DNA of 64,000 nt from Phycisphaeraceae bacterium (GTDB lineage Bacteria; Planctomycetota; Phycisphaerae; Phycisphaerales; UBA1924), in assembly GCA_019636655.1 (NCBI GenBank), contig JAHBXB010000001.1:620001-684000 (forward strand). The letters run 5' to 3'. Positions within the stretch are counted from its first letter, which is position 1. Every line of letters begins with the position of its first letter. Shown here piece after piece: positions 15,323-23,994 of this stretch. The notes under the pieces were generated by a model that had not been told where the DNA came from, made no database searches, and saw nothing but the letters and a program-made list of their open reading frames with translations. The position numbers were made by a program, and so were the translations under genes.

Positions 15323-17170
15323 TCAGTCTGCATCACGTTTCGGAGTCCAGGCGTTGACCCGCTCCGCCAGCGTCTTGTCCTCAAACCCCTTGGGTTGGGT
15401 CCTGGCCTGGCTGAACAGTGCGGCCAACTCCTCGACCAGCGCCGACTTCTTGCGGCTCAGGGCGGCCGATCCGCGGGCCTTTCCTCCCAGCGTCCCGACC
15501 AGGTCGGCAAGCTGGATCTTCTGGTACCCCGACAGCCACTCGGCATCCGGCGTCCAGTGATCGCGGACCGCGACCTTCAACTCCGTCGCCAGCATGCCGA
15601 GCAGGGCCGTCTCCCGCTGGCCGTGCCCGGTCAGGCAGTCGGCTAACAGCACCACGAGAAGCTCGTCCAACGCCTTCTCGTTCAGCTTGCACAGCCGCTT
15701 GTACGCGTCCTCCTCGTACACGATCCTGTCCTTCTTGAACGGGTCGATCGCGTCCCGCTCCTTGCGGAGCGCGGCGAACACGTCGGACTTGAACGTCTCC
15801 GACGCCCCGGCGTGGAGAGTGGTCCCGTTGGCCTCGCGGCGGAGCGCGATCGCATCGCTGGTCACCTTGTCGTGGAGGGCCAGCACGAGCAGCCGCTTGC
15901 GGACGATGGCCGGGGCCGTCCGGACCGCCTGCCGCACCGCGATCGCCTCGTGATGCCGAACCGCTGCGGCCTGCCGGTCCGACAGGTCGTTGGCCGTGGG
16001 GGGAGGGGGCGGGGCCTCCGGCTTCCCGCCACCGCCCGCCGTCCCGTTCCGCCGCTCGTCCTTGCCGATCCTCGGCACCCGGTAGTGCCGCTCGACCCGG
16101 CCGTCCGGCGAAAGCACGAGGAACGCCGTCGCCCGGCACTTGGTCTCTTCGTCGTACCGTCCCTGGGCCTCGCGGACGATCTCATCCTCCTCCTGGTCGA
16201 GCGCGTCCAACTCGGCCGATGCCTTGTCGTCGTCCGCGTCATCTTCGCCGATCTCGATCTTCTCCCGCTTCTCGGCCAGCTTGTCGAGCCTCGCCCGCTC
16301 GGCCTGGGTGAACCTCGGCTCCGGCTCGCTCATGGAGTACAGCCGGTCCTGCACCTCGGCCCGCTCGCCAACGATGACCTCCTTCCATCCGTCCTCGATC
16401 AGCGTCTCCCGCTCCCTGGTCAACGCCGCGGCCTGGGCCTGCATGAACGCCTTCCGCTCGATCAGGACACAGTCGCGGAACAGGTCGGTGCTGACCGCCT
16501 CCGCCGGGAGCGAGTCCACGTCGAACAGAGCGTGCTTGGCGTCGATCCACCGGTCCTCGATCAGGTTGCGGACGTGCTGGGCGTGCCTCGGCCGTCCATC
16601 CGTCTCCTTCCACACCTCCATCTGCCTCGCCTCGGGCACCGCCGCGAACGCCTCGGCCGTCGCGGTGTCGATCTGGTTCGCCCGGTACGCGTCCTTCACC
16701 GTGCGGCACAGCCCGGCCAGCTTCATCCGCTGCCGGATGTACGCCTCGCTCACTCCGAAGTGGGCCGCGATCGCGTTGACTCCCTGGCGGTCGACGCTGG
16801 CCATCCGTGCGAACGCCTCGGCCTCGTCCAAGGGGTGCATCCCCTCGCGGGTGAAGTTCTCGGTGAGACTGAGTTCCTCGGCCTCCTCAGCCTCGACCTT
16901 TCGCACGACGCACGGGATGGACACTGTCTCATCCTGGTACACCGCCCGGAGCGCCTCCAGCCTCCGGTTCCCCGCGATCACCCGGAAGTGCCCGTTCTCC
17001 GGCCGGACCACCAGCGGCTCCAGCAGCCCGTGGGCCCGGATGGAGGCGACCAGTTTCCGGTGAGCCTCCCGCTCCGGCTTGACCCGCCTGGGGTTCCGGA
17101 GGTTGGCCACCAGCTTGGACAACGGGACGGTTACGCTCGCCTGACTGTGGCTCGATTGATTGGCCTGCAT
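15323..17170 (-). CDS. ParB/RepB/Spo0J-like protein with long C-terminal extension
   Basis: The 615-residue protein begins after AAGGAGA at an ATG (17170). Residues 12-105 form the ParB N-terminal domain (VPLSKLVANLRNPRR, LLEPLVVRPENGHFRVIAGNRRLEALRAV), with the Arg-rich box GNRRLEAL that binds CTP in ParB proteins. A helix-turn-helix region follows (NAIAAHFGVSEAYIRQRMKLA, about 145-165). The remaining 400 residues include a charged, acidic linker (IGEDDADDDKAS), a Pro-rich stretch and a helical end, and are far longer than in a normal partition ParB. Proteins of this build are common on conjugative plasmids, often called ParB-like nuclease-domain proteins, with no proven role. It has its own terminator. 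A role in segregation or in element regulation is possible. Confidence 0.82.
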   Translation of the reverse strand: MQANQSSHSQASVTVPLSKLVANLRNPRRVKPEREAHRKLVASIRAHGLLEPLVVRPENGHFRVIAGNRRLEALRAVYQDETVSIPCVVRKVEAEEAEELSLTENFTREGMHPLDEAEAFARMASVDRQGVNAIAAHFGVSEAYIRQRMKLAGLCRTVKDAYRANQIDTATAEAFAAVPEARQMEVWKETDGRPRHAQHVRNLIEDRWIDAKHALFDVDSLPAEAVSTDLFRDCVLIERKAFMQAQAAALTRERETLIEDGWKEVIVGERAEVQDRLYSMSEPEPRFTQAERARLDKLAEKREKIEIGEDDADDDKASAELDALDQEEDEIVREAQGRYDEETKCRATAFLVLSPDGRVERHYRVPRIGKDERRNGTAGGGGKPEAPPPPPTANDLSDRQAAAVRHHEAIAVRQAVRTAPAIVRKRLLVLALHDKVTSDAIALRREANGTTLHAGASETFKSDVFAALRKERDAIDPFKKDRIVYEEDAYKRLCKLNEKALDELLVVLLADCLTGHGQRETALLGMLATELKVAVRDHWTPDAEWLSGYQKIQLADLVGTLGGKARGSAALSRKKSALVEELAALFSQARTQPKGFEDKTLAERVNAWTPKRDAD

Positions 17171-17469
17171 CGCCAGTCTCCTTGTGCCGAGACGGGCCAA
17201 GTCGCTCGGTCGAACCGATCGCACGGGCGCTTGCCTCTCGACGGAGGTGGGCTGCTCTCCTGGCGCGGGGGTCCCCCGCGCGTACAATCACCCCGGCGAG
17301 AGGCAAGGGGCATCCACTCATCTCAATGAAGACACGCCCGGCCCCGCGACGCCCCGCGGGGCCGAACCGTCTGTTGACCTGATCCGGCCCGGACCAGCCC
17401 CCGCGGCACCTGAGCGGACCAGTGCCCGGCTTGATAGGGCGGGCCCGGCACCACTGGTACGATGTCGGC
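17171..17469. other. Divergent intergenic region
   Basis: These 299 bases separate the ParB-like gene from a plus-strand gene and must hold their promoters. There is a strong palindrome CCCCGCGGGG around 17350. I see no convincing -35/-10 pair and no RNA gene. Confidence 0.3.
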
Positions 17470-17913
17470 GTGCCACGCAGGAAGATTGCGAAATACGGGC
17501 AGCACGCGCTGAGCGTTCACCGGGAGGGGCTTCCTCGGGAGCCGCAGCTTGTATACATCGCGTGCGCGAATAGGCGCGTGAAGTACCCGGCAGGTCTCAA
17601 GTCGAGAGTGGTGTACATCGGGACCACCGAACGGGGCGTGGCGCGGATCGCCGAGAGCGCGGCCAAGAAAACTACCGAACTTCTGACGGAGCACGGATTC
17701 AAAACGCTCCACTTCTTCGTGGTCAAGTGCCGTGGAGTCCAGAGCATCGCCATGTGGGAGAAGCTGGAGAGTGCGCTGCTCATGGAGTTCCGGGACATGT
17801 ACGGCGTGTTGCCTAGGGGCAATCACAAAATCAGCAAGAAGTTCACGTGGGCGTCGATCGAGGAGCACTTCGTCAGGTCAGCGCTCCGGGACACCCTGCT
17901 GGCGTACGACTGA
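17470..17913 (+). CDS. Small protein with GIY-YIG-like nuclease features
   Basis: The frame runs from a GTG at 17422 or 17470 to 17913; the later GTG is chosen but neither has a clear ribosome site. The 147-residue product has LVYIACAN, then VVYIGTTERGVARIAES, which fits the two short strands and conserved Arg of GIY-YIG endonucleases. A later MWEKLESALLMEFRDMYG segment provides a plausible Glu. These nucleases cut DNA in repair, mobile introns and defence. The gene ends 20 bases before an HNH nuclease gene, with which it may be co-transcribed. The motif is degenerate (VYI/VYIG), so activity is uncertain. Confidence 0.55.
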   Translation: MPRRKIAKYGQHALSVHREGLPREPQLVYIACANRRVKYPAGLKSRVVYIGTTERGVARIAESAAKKTTELLTEHGFKTLHFFVVKCRGVQSIAMWEKLESALLMEFRDMYGVLPRGNHKISKKFTWASIEEHFVRSALRDTLLAYD

Positions 17914-17933
17914 TCCGAGGTACAGGGAGAGTC

Positions 17934-18959
17934 ATGGCAATCTCAGAGAGGGATATCAAGCTGCTGTGGGGGCGTGCCGCGGGACATTGCTCGGCTCCCG
18001 GTTGCCTGGTCAGCCTTCTTCCGCTGCTCGACAACAGCGGAAGCGTCGTGATGGGCGAAATGGCGCACGTGATCGGGCGACGCCCGGGATCGGCGCGGAA
18101 CGACAGCGGCGCTGGAGAGGGGGACGGCTACGACAATCTGATTCTCCTCTGCCCCAATCACCACACCGTTGTCGACAAGGCGGAGGCGGATTACCCGCCG
18201 GCGACGCTGCGGCAGTGGAAGGCGGTGTGGGAAGCCCGGGTATCGCGCCGCGTCCTGAAGCGGGTGTCCTCCCGGAGCGACGACATGCTGGACACGCGCC
18301 TCTGGACTTATTTCAACTTCGGGCTTGTGCTGAAGCTGCATCGGGAGCACTGCGCCGATCCGCCCCTCGGTTCACTCTCCCGCCTACGGCAGGGAGGGAT
18401 CGTCGACGACGACGGCTTGCCACGAAGCGGGGATGGAGAGAAACGGTTCGGCCCTCCCCGAACGGTGTTCGAGACCTGGGCCCAGGACAAGGCGCGTCAG
18501 CTCCAGCAGTTCTACTCGGGGATTGTGGAGGGGCTGATTCATGAGACCCCGCCGCTTGACCTGGACGAGGTCTGGGGCATCCGCAAGCTGCGAAGCCTGC
18601 TCTACCCGATGGCCGTCGTGTCGTTGAATCGCCGGTGCCACTTCAAGACAGTGCGGAAGCAAGGCGAGAACGAGGAACGACGGGTGCGGTGCCGGGCGAA
18701 GGGCATCGAGGTCGTGTTCCAGATGGACTCGTGGAACGTGTTCAGCAGTTCGTCGCTCGACCTTCACTTCCGGGGGAGCACTCGGACCCTGGCGCTGTTG
18801 CTGGTGAGGAGCGTGGAGGCGTCGCCGGGGTCGGGCCCGATTCGCCTCGTCGTCAAGACGACACCAATCGCCCTTGGGGCGGGGTTTCCTCCGAGCAGCG
18901 ACCGGACGCCGGCGATCGCATGGCGCAAATGCGAGAGCGACGAGGACGAGGCTTTCTAG
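17934..18959 (+). CDS. HNH endonuclease domain protein
   Basis: The 341-residue protein has an N-terminal HNH domain: a zinc pair Cys19/Cys24 (GHCSAPGC), AHVIGRR with His45, then LILLCPNHHTVVDK with Cys73, Asn75 and His76/77. This form of HNH is usual in bacterial defence and phage nucleases. The C-terminal 250 residues have no family I recognise; they may sense or bind a partner. The ATG at 17934 has GGGAGAG upstream. The gene follows the GIY-YIG-like gene closely. Its stop overlaps by four bases (CTAG) the stop of the ArdC-like gene on the other strand. A DNA-cutting role in defence or in competition between mobile elements is likely but inferred. Confidence 0.8.
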   Translation: MAISERDIKLLWGRAAGHCSAPGCLVSLLPLLDNSGSVVMGEMAHVIGRRPGSARNDSGAGEGDGYDNLILLCPNHHTVVDKAEADYPPATLRQWKAVWEARVSRRVLKRVSSRSDDMLDTRLWTYFNFGLVLKLHREHCADPPLGSLSRLRQGGIVDDDGLPRSGDGEKRFGPPRTVFETWAQDKARQLQQFYSGIVEGLIHETPPLDLDEVWGIRKLRSLLYPMAVVSLNRRCHFKTVRKQGENEERRVRCRAKGIEVVFQMDSWNVFSSSSLDLHFRGSTRTLALLLVRSVEASPGSGPIRLVVKTTPIALGAGFPPSSDRTPAIAWRKCESDEDEAF

Positions 18960-19810
18960 CATTGGGGCGTCACCGTGGTTGTCGAGGACGCGGCCTGCCG
19001 CACATCATGGTCGGCGTGGCTGATCAACTTCGCGATGATCTCTGCCGCGGTCTTCTGGATGCGGTCGAGCGACGCGGCCAGCGTCTCGGTCTTCCCGTCG
19101 TAGAGCTGGATGTAGTCGCTCGCGGCGGTTCCGGTCTCCAGCCCGATGGCGGAGGACACGACGAACGCCACCGCCTCGGCCTCGGTCTCCCGCACGGTCT
19201 TGGAGATCTCTTTCCGGTCCTCGCCTCGGTGCAGCAGCTCGTGGGCCAGCTCGTGCACGATCACTGCGAACTCACGGGCCGGCGGCAAGCCGGGCCGCAC
19301 GCTGATCCGCCCGCCGCGTGAGACGCCGTCCGCCCCCATCGGCAGGTCCTCGGTGTCCAGCGTGATGCCCCGCTCCGCGACGAGGGCCTTGATCCGCTCC
19401 AGGTGCACGCCCGGATCGCCGGCGACCTGCGGCGGCTCGGGCAGCTCTGCGCCCTCGGTCTGCGCCACGTCGAACACGTGCACGCCGCGGAACCGGAGGA
19501 CCGGACGGGACTTGCCCTCATTGCTCTCGTCCTCGTCCCTCGGCTTGATCAGCATCGGCGCCAGGATGGCGATCCCCTTCTCGCCCTTCTTGACGAACCG
19601 GCCCAGCGACTTCCAGGTGTGGAACCCGGCGACGTGGGTCGCCTCCGGCCGTTGCCAGAGGATGAGCATCACGTTCCCGAAGCTGTACTTGTGGAACCGG
19701 GCCAACACGGCGAGGTACTTCGTGAGCGCCTCACTCTTGCCTGCGGCCAGCGCGGTGGCGAGTGATTCGAGGGCCTGATCGGCGATCTTCTTGACTTGGT
19801 CGGCTTTCAT
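18956..19810 (-). CDS. ArdC-like antirestriction protein with zinc-peptidase domain
   Basis: The 284-residue protein has the N-terminal single-strand DNA-binding domain of ArdC-type proteins (FHKYSFGNVMLILWQRPEATHVAGFHTWKSLGRFVKKGEKGIAILAP, residues 39-84 in order) and a C-terminal zincin motif HELAH at 186-190, followed by an EAEAVAFVV helix for the third ligand. ArdC-like proteins are carried by conjugative plasmids and protect incoming single-stranded DNA from restriction. The ATG at 19810 has GGAG eight bases upstream; the frame continues upstream without a good start. Its presence fits a transferable element, as do the relaxase and coupling protein genes further right. Confidence 0.85.
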   Translation of the reverse strand: MKADQVKKIADQALESLATALAAGKSEALTKYLAVLARFHKYSFGNVMLILWQRPEATHVAGFHTWKSLGRFVKKGEKGIAILAPMLIKPRDEDESNEGKSRPVLRFRGVHVFDVAQTEGAELPEPPQVAGDPGVHLERIKALVAERGITLDTEDLPMGADGVSRGGRISVRPGLPPAREFAVIVHELAHELLHRGEDRKEISKTVRETEAEAVAFVVSSAIGLETGTAASDYIQLYDGKTETLAASLDRIQKTAAEIIAKLISHADHDVRQAASSTTTVTPQC

Positions 19811-20330
19811 GGATTCTGCTCCTGGTGCGGGTCCCGCGACGTGCGGTCCCTTCACCGGGCAAGGGACCACTCGCGGGTGCACCAGGGAGCAAGCGGCGCG
19901 GCCGTTCCTCTACACCGTCGCTTCCTCCACCCGCCCGCCGGAGAGCCCGCCTCTGCACAGCCGAGTGCCAGATCCAGTCCCGTCCCTGCGGGACCTGGCG
20001 CGAGGCGTGCCCGGCTCGAAGGCGGGCAGAGCCAGCCGCGACGGCGGCCGCGCCGCGTCCGAAAGCCGACTCAGTCAAAGGGAAACCCGCCCCGGTCACA
20101 CTGCCGCAGCTGCACCGATCGTGCAGCACTCACAGCGCCGTGCGGAACGTGCCCGGCCGGGAGGAAATGGGACGAAAGGCCAACTTGTCAGACGCTCGCG
20201 GGGTCCACGTCAGTCGCGACGGTGCAGGCAACGCGGGAACGGGATGCCCCGCGCGATACGAGCCGGTCAGCCAGTAGGGACTGTGGTGAAGTCGACCTCT
20301 TCGCGCCTGTTCGATGCGGTGAACTTGCCG
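19811..20330. other. Intergenic region, no gene recognised
   Basis: About 520 bases lie between the ArdC-like start and the toxin stop. Several short frames are open but none has a ribosome site and family-like sequence. The promoter of the ArdC-like gene must be at the left end. I see no clear repeat or RNA gene. Confidence 0.3.
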
Positions 20331-20666
20331 CTACTGAGCGACCGTCACGGCCCGCCGGAGCATGGAGATCGGATCGGCCATCGTCGGCAGCACCGCGAGG
20401 ATCTGCACCGCCTCGGGCGTGACGCGGTAGAGCACGCCGAAGGGGAACCGATGCGTCAGGGCCCGTCGCACACCCGGGTGCACCTCGGGGCACGAGAGGG
20501 GGAACTCCTCGATCCGCACCGCGGCGCCGCGGATCTCGGCGAGGAACTCTCGTCCGAGTCCGGGCCTCGTGGCGTCGTACGCGGATGCCGCATTGGCGAT
20601 CTCGAACACTGCCGGCGGCGCGATGACCACCGGCAGGAGGCGGGTCTGGTGCGGGAGGGGGGTCAT
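20331..20666 (-). CDS. ParE/RelE-type toxin
   Basis: The 111-residue protein has the RelE/ParE fold pattern: an early PPAVFEIANAASAYDATRPGLGREFLAEIRGAAVRIEEFP stretch (two helices), then VRRALTHRFPFGVLYRVTPEAVQILAVLP, the four-strand sheet with conserved Arg and Phe. Such toxins either cut mRNA at the ribosome or block gyrase; which one cannot be told. The start ATG overlaps the antitoxin stop by four bases, the usual toxin-antitoxin coupling. The pair would stabilise the element. Confidence 0.85.
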   Translation of the reverse strand: MTPLPHQTRLLPVVIAPPAVFEIANAASAYDATRPGLGREFLAEIRGAAVRIEEFPLSCPEVHPGVRRALTHRFPFGVLYRVTPEAVQILAVLPTMADPISMLRRAVTVAQ

Positions 20667-20899
20667 CGCCGCGCGATCCGGACGATGGCGGCGTCGAAGG
20701 GCTCACAGACCATGAGGCCCGAGTCGATCGCTGCGATGCGGCCCTGGATCTCGATGACCTCGGCATCTGTCAGCAGCGCGGCCTCGACGGAGTCGCGGAC
20801 GCTCTCCCAGAGCCGCTGGGCAAGGTCGATCCGCTCGGTGACGGACAAGGCCGAGAAGTCAAAGTCGTGGTGTCCCGTTGGGTGCACGCAATCCTCCAT
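20663..20899 (-). CDS. Addiction-module antitoxin (TIGR02574 type)
   Basis: The 78-residue protein has the short antitoxin pattern LSVTERIDLAQRLWESVRDS followed by LLTDAEVIEIQGRIAAIDSG, which is typical of the addiction-module component family paired with ParE/RelE toxins. It is upstream of the toxin and overlaps it by four bases. It should bind and neutralise the toxin; no DNA-binding domain is visible, so autoregulation is uncertain. The first 12 residues (MEDCVHPTGHHD) are unusual, and the true start could be slightly downstream. Confidence 0.8.
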   Translation of the reverse strand: MEDCVHPTGHHDFDFSALSVTERIDLAQRLWESVRDSVEAALLTDAEVIEIQGRIAAIDSGLMVCEPFDAAIVRIARR

Positions 20900-21011
20900 C
20901 TGTGTGGGTTTGGTGGGGAGAATGACACGCTCGATTGACCTTGTAAAGGGCGGAGTTGCCAGTGCAGGGTGACCGCCAGGCCTCTACGTTTCCCTGCTAA
21001 CCTTGCTACCG

Positions 21012-22694
21012 ATGCCACCTGCCCGGCCGACTACGAAGGGGATCCTGCAGCGTGGGTTTCTTCCCAAAGAGCTGCCTCCCTGTTTTGACTCCACGACCTT
21101 CGCGGTGTTCGCGCACGCAAGGGCGAAGTCTCTCTCGGGGGCCTACGCCGGGAAGTGGACGAGGTCGGTGCGGTACAACCTTGTACGCCCCGGGGGTGGA
21201 AGGCGGGTGCTGTCGATTCCGAATCCGCTCGGGTACGCCTGTCTGGCAGCGACGCTGCTGGAAGACTGGCCGGCACTCTCGCGGCAGTGTCAAGGATCAC
21301 CGCTGTCACAAAGCACGCCGCGGGCGGGACTTGAGGGAGAGCGGGAGGTCATGCCCGCCAAGGAGCTCAGGTCACTCTTCGACTTGCGGCTTGGGAACCG
21401 GGCAGAATCGGGCTACATGGTTCGGGCGGACGTGCTCGATTTCTATGGGTCGATCTACACGCACAGCGTTCCGTGGGCGCTTGTAGGAAAGAGCGTGGCC
21501 AAGGGTCGGGTGCGCGGGAAGGCGGCGAAGGGATCCAAGCCTTGGCCGGACCGACTCGACGAGGCGTTGCGGAATGTCCAAGACGGACAGACGAACGGAA
21601 TCGACGTCGGGCCGGACAGCTCGTTCGTGATTTCCGAACTGCTGCTCTCGGTGGTCGACACGGAATTGAAGAAACGAATCCCTGGCATTCGGGGGTTTCG
21701 GTACTACGACGACTATGAGCTCTACTTTTCGGAGCGGAGCGAAGCGGAGGAGGGGTTGGCGGCGCTGCAGGACGCGTTGCTCGAGATGGAACTGGTGCTG
21801 AACCCGCGAAAGACCGAGGTTGTCGCGCTCCCGCAACCTCTCGACTTCAGATGGGCGATGGAGCTTCGGCAAGCCGCCCGCGGGATCGGAGGCCGACGCA
21901 CGCAGCGGGATAGCTTGGTCGACCTGTTCGAGCGGTCGTTCTCGCTCATCGCAGGGGGCACCAGGGAGCACGTTCTCCGATATGCGGTGGGCCTCGTGCA
22001 GGAGGAGTTCCTGCACCCCGACAACTGGCCGGTGTATGAGAAACTGCTCTGGCAGGCCTCGCACGTCGAGCCTGCGATTCTCCCCGCGGTTCTGGGCGAA
22101 GTCCTGAGGTATCGCGATATGGGATTGGCAGACGGCGGCGAGGCTCCGATTGACCTCGAGATGGCCGGCGACGTCCTGAACCGCCACATCATGCGGTCGC
22201 TGCGACAGGCCACTTCGCACGAGGTGGCGTGGGCGGTCTGGGGACTCGCGGCGCTGGAACGATCTATGGAGAAGGACGCAGCGGTCGCTGCGTGCAAGTC
22301 GGTGGATGCGGTCGTGGCGGTCATGATGTTGCTCGCGGACGAGCGGGGGATCATTGACAAAGGCTTCACAACCGACGCATGGACGGATGCCGCAGCGCCG
22401 GAGGCTCTCGCGACCGGCGTCTGGTTGCTGGCGTACGAGGCTGGCGTCCGCGGCACGAAGCTCGGGAGCTTGGCAGCCGGGCAGGGCTGGTCGGCAAGCC
22501 CGTTCGAGGAAATGTTCGAGAAAATGAAGCGGGCCGGCGTGACGTTCACTGCGGATCGCTTTGGATACTCGGAGGAGGATTTCGATTCCGATGAGTACGA
22601 CTACTCGTTCGATGACGACGACGAGGACGACGATGAGGAGGATGTCGATGAAGACTGGGACGACGACGACGATGATGGAGGCGTGAGGTTCTAA
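21012..22694 (+). CDS. Reverse transcriptase, defence-associated (DRT/unknown-group) type
   Basis: The 560-residue protein is an RNA-directed DNA polymerase. The catalytic box is YYDD at 231-234 (FRYYDDYELYF); motif A is MVRADVLDFYGSIYTH with Asp140 and Asp143; a motif B-like GIDVGPDSSFVISELLLS is at 196-213. The opening ILQRGFLPKELPPCFDSTTFA is one I associate with stand-alone RTs of the unknown groups, many of which are phage-defence RTs. There is no group II intron maturase domain and no diversity-generating repeat nearby. Residues about 290-500 are helical and repeat-like, and the last 45 residues are almost all Asp/Glu. The ATG at 21012 is preferred to a TTG at 21003. It sits alone between the toxin-antitoxin pair and an exported protein. 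The subgroup is not determined. Confidence 0.85.
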   Translation: MPPARPTTKGILQRGFLPKELPPCFDSTTFAVFAHARAKSLSGAYAGKWTRSVRYNLVRPGGGRRVLSIPNPLGYACLAATLLEDWPALSRQCQGSPLSQSTPRAGLEGEREVMPAKELRSLFDLRLGNRAESGYMVRADVLDFYGSIYTHSVPWALVGKSVAKGRVRGKAAKGSKPWPDRLDEALRNVQDGQTNGIDVGPDSSFVISELLLSVVDTELKKRIPGIRGFRYYDDYELYFSERSEAEEGLAALQDALLEMELVLNPRKTEVVALPQPLDFRWAMELRQAARGIGGRRTQRDSLVDLFERSFSLIAGGTREHVLRYAVGLVQEEFLHPDNWPVYEKLLWQASHVEPAILPAVLGEVLRYRDMGLADGGEAPIDLEMAGDVLNRHIMRSLRQATSHEVAWAVWGLAALERSMEKDAAVAACKSVDAVVAVMMLLADERGIIDKGFTTDAWTDAAAPEALATGVWLLAYEAGVRGTKLGSLAAGQGWSASPFEEMFEKMKRAGVTFTADRFGYSEEDFDSDEYDYSFDDDDEDDDEEDVDEDWDDDDDDGGVRF

Positions 22695-22803
22695 CTGGTC
22701 ACATTGCGAGTGCCGACGTGTCACAGCCGCGAAGGAACCCGGACACCGCTACGCTTCGGGCTGGGGCAGTGTGTATCCCCCGGAATGAGAGCTCAACGTG
22801 GAC

Positions 22804-23709
22804 ATGTCGTTTCGCCGTCGGTGGCTCGGACTTCCTCGAGTGGTGTGTGTCGCCCTCGCCACCGCCGCCCCGGCTTCGGCGGGTGTGCTGTTCAACAACG
22901 GCCCCATCGTGACCAATCCCACCGGCGGCACCGGCGCCATCGCCGGGCTGCCCATCAGCCAGGCGGACGGGTTCACCGTCCCGGGGTCGACGTTCATCTT
23001 CTCCACCACCGGCATCGGTGCGACGGTCCCCGCCAACGTGTCGGTGGCCGAGGATTTCACGGTCCCCGCCGGGCCCGGCTGGGATCTGGACAGCGTCACG
23101 CTCTTCGCCTTCCAGACCTCGCAGACGACGCCGACGGTGACGAGCGTCCGCCTCAACCTCTGGACCGCGGCCCCGTTCTCGGCCGGCTCGCCGGCGCCGC
23201 TCCCCGATCCCTTGCCGCAGCCGGTGCTCTCGGTGCCGCTGACCCTCGCGGCCGGGCCGGGCACATTCGTCGCGCACCGCCAGAGCCCGACGAGCACCTC
23301 GACGGTCCGGCCGGTCTTCTCGTACACGGTTTCCCTGGACAGCCTGCCCAACGGCGGCGTCCTCGCGCCGGGGACGTACTGGCTGGAGTGGTCGTTCGAG
23401 GGGGCGGCGACCCCGTCCTCCAACGTGTTCGTGCCGCTGGTGTCTCCGCGGACCGCGGTGCCGGAGCACAACGCCCGGCTGTTCAATGCGCTGAACTCCT
23501 CCGATACCCGCGACTGGTTCGAGGGGCGCGAGGGGTTCGTCGCCGGCGAGTCCGAGGGCCGGGCGTACTCACTCCCCTTCGTGCTGGGCGGAACCGTGGT
23601 CCCCACTCCCGCCAGCGGGATGGGCCTGGCGATCGGAGCCGCGGCGGCCTTGCGCCGCCGACGCCGGCCGATCTCTTCCGGGCCCCGGGCTTGTGAACCC
23701 CAGGCGTGA
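22804..23709 (+). CDS. Exported protein with PEP-CTERM-like tail (paralogue of the gene at 33.1 kb)
   Basis: The 301-residue protein has a signal peptide (MSFRRRWLGLPRVVCVALATAAPASA), a beta-rich body and a C-terminal VVPTPASGMGLAIGAAAALRRRRR, a PEP-CTERM-like sorting tail of Pro motif, hydrophobic stretch and Arg cluster, here followed by 14 more residues. The body shares VLFNNGPIVTNPTGG and EDFTVPAGPGWDLDSVTL with the protein at 33128, so the two are paralogues. Proteins of this kind are carried to the surface by the exosortase system; their function is unknown. The ATG at 22804 is preferred over a GTG at 22798. The gene follows the RT gene after about 110 bases and is likely a separate unit ending at a hairpin. 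Confidence 0.75.
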   Translation: MSFRRRWLGLPRVVCVALATAAPASAGVLFNNGPIVTNPTGGTGAIAGLPISQADGFTVPGSTFIFSTTGIGATVPANVSVAEDFTVPAGPGWDLDSVTLFAFQTSQTTPTVTSVRLNLWTAAPFSAGSPAPLPDPLPQPVLSVPLTLAAGPGTFVAHRQSPTSTSTVRPVFSYTVSLDSLPNGGVLAPGTYWLEWSFEGAATPSSNVFVPLVSPRTAVPEHNARLFNALNSSDTRDWFEGREGFVAGESEGRAYSLPFVLGGTVVPTPASGMGLAIGAAAALRRRRRPISSGPRACEPQA

Positions 23710-23715
23710 AAGAAC

Positions 23716-23741
23716 GGACCCGCCCCGTCAAGGGCGGGCCC
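23716..23741. terminator. Hairpin between convergent genes
   Basis: GGACCCGCCC at 23716-23725 pairs with GGGCGGGCCC at 23732-23741 (one mismatch) around a CGTCAA loop. It lies between the stops of two converging genes, where a two-way terminator is expected, but there is no clear T-run on either side. Confidence 0.45.
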
Positions 23742-23760
23742 GCCCGGTGGGTCGAAGGCG

Positions 23761-23994
23761 CTACTCCTTCTTCTCGGAGTCGACGCGGAGGGTGAGGCGG
23801 CCGTCCAGCGGCACGCACTCGACCTGGACGTTGAAGCCCTTGCCGTCGGCGTGCGCCCACGCGGACCCGATGCGGGTCCAGAAGGACTTCTTCTGCTCGC
23901 CGGTCCCCACGTCGCGGACGTGGTAGACGGTGTGGCTGGGGGCCTTGCCGGAAGCGCCCTGGGCCTGGCTGGTGGTGCTGGTGTTGCTGTTCAT
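23761..23994 (-). CDS. DUF736-like small plasmid protein
   Basis: The 77-residue protein has a Ser/Thr-rich start and a core VYHVRDVGTGEQKKSFWTRIGSAWAHADGKGFNVQVECVPLDGRLTLR (about residues 26-71), which recalls DUF736 and similar small proteins found on plasmids next to transfer genes. The ATG at 23994 has a strong AAAGGAGA ribosome site. It is divergent from the relaxase gene. No biochemical function is known for the family. Its place by the relaxase suggests an accessory role in transfer, but that is only inferred. Confidence 0.7.
   Translation of the reverse strand: MNSNTSTTSQAQGASGKAPSHTVYHVRDVGTGEQKKSFWTRIGSAWAHADGKGFNVQVECVPLDGRLTLRVDSEKKE

Noticed and set aside
22600-22690. The acidic run at the end of the reverse transcriptase as a sequencing or frameshift artefact
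   Set aside because: The codons vary (GAT, GAC, GAG, GAA), the frame continues to a normal stop, and the run is a coherent acidic tail, so it was kept as coding.
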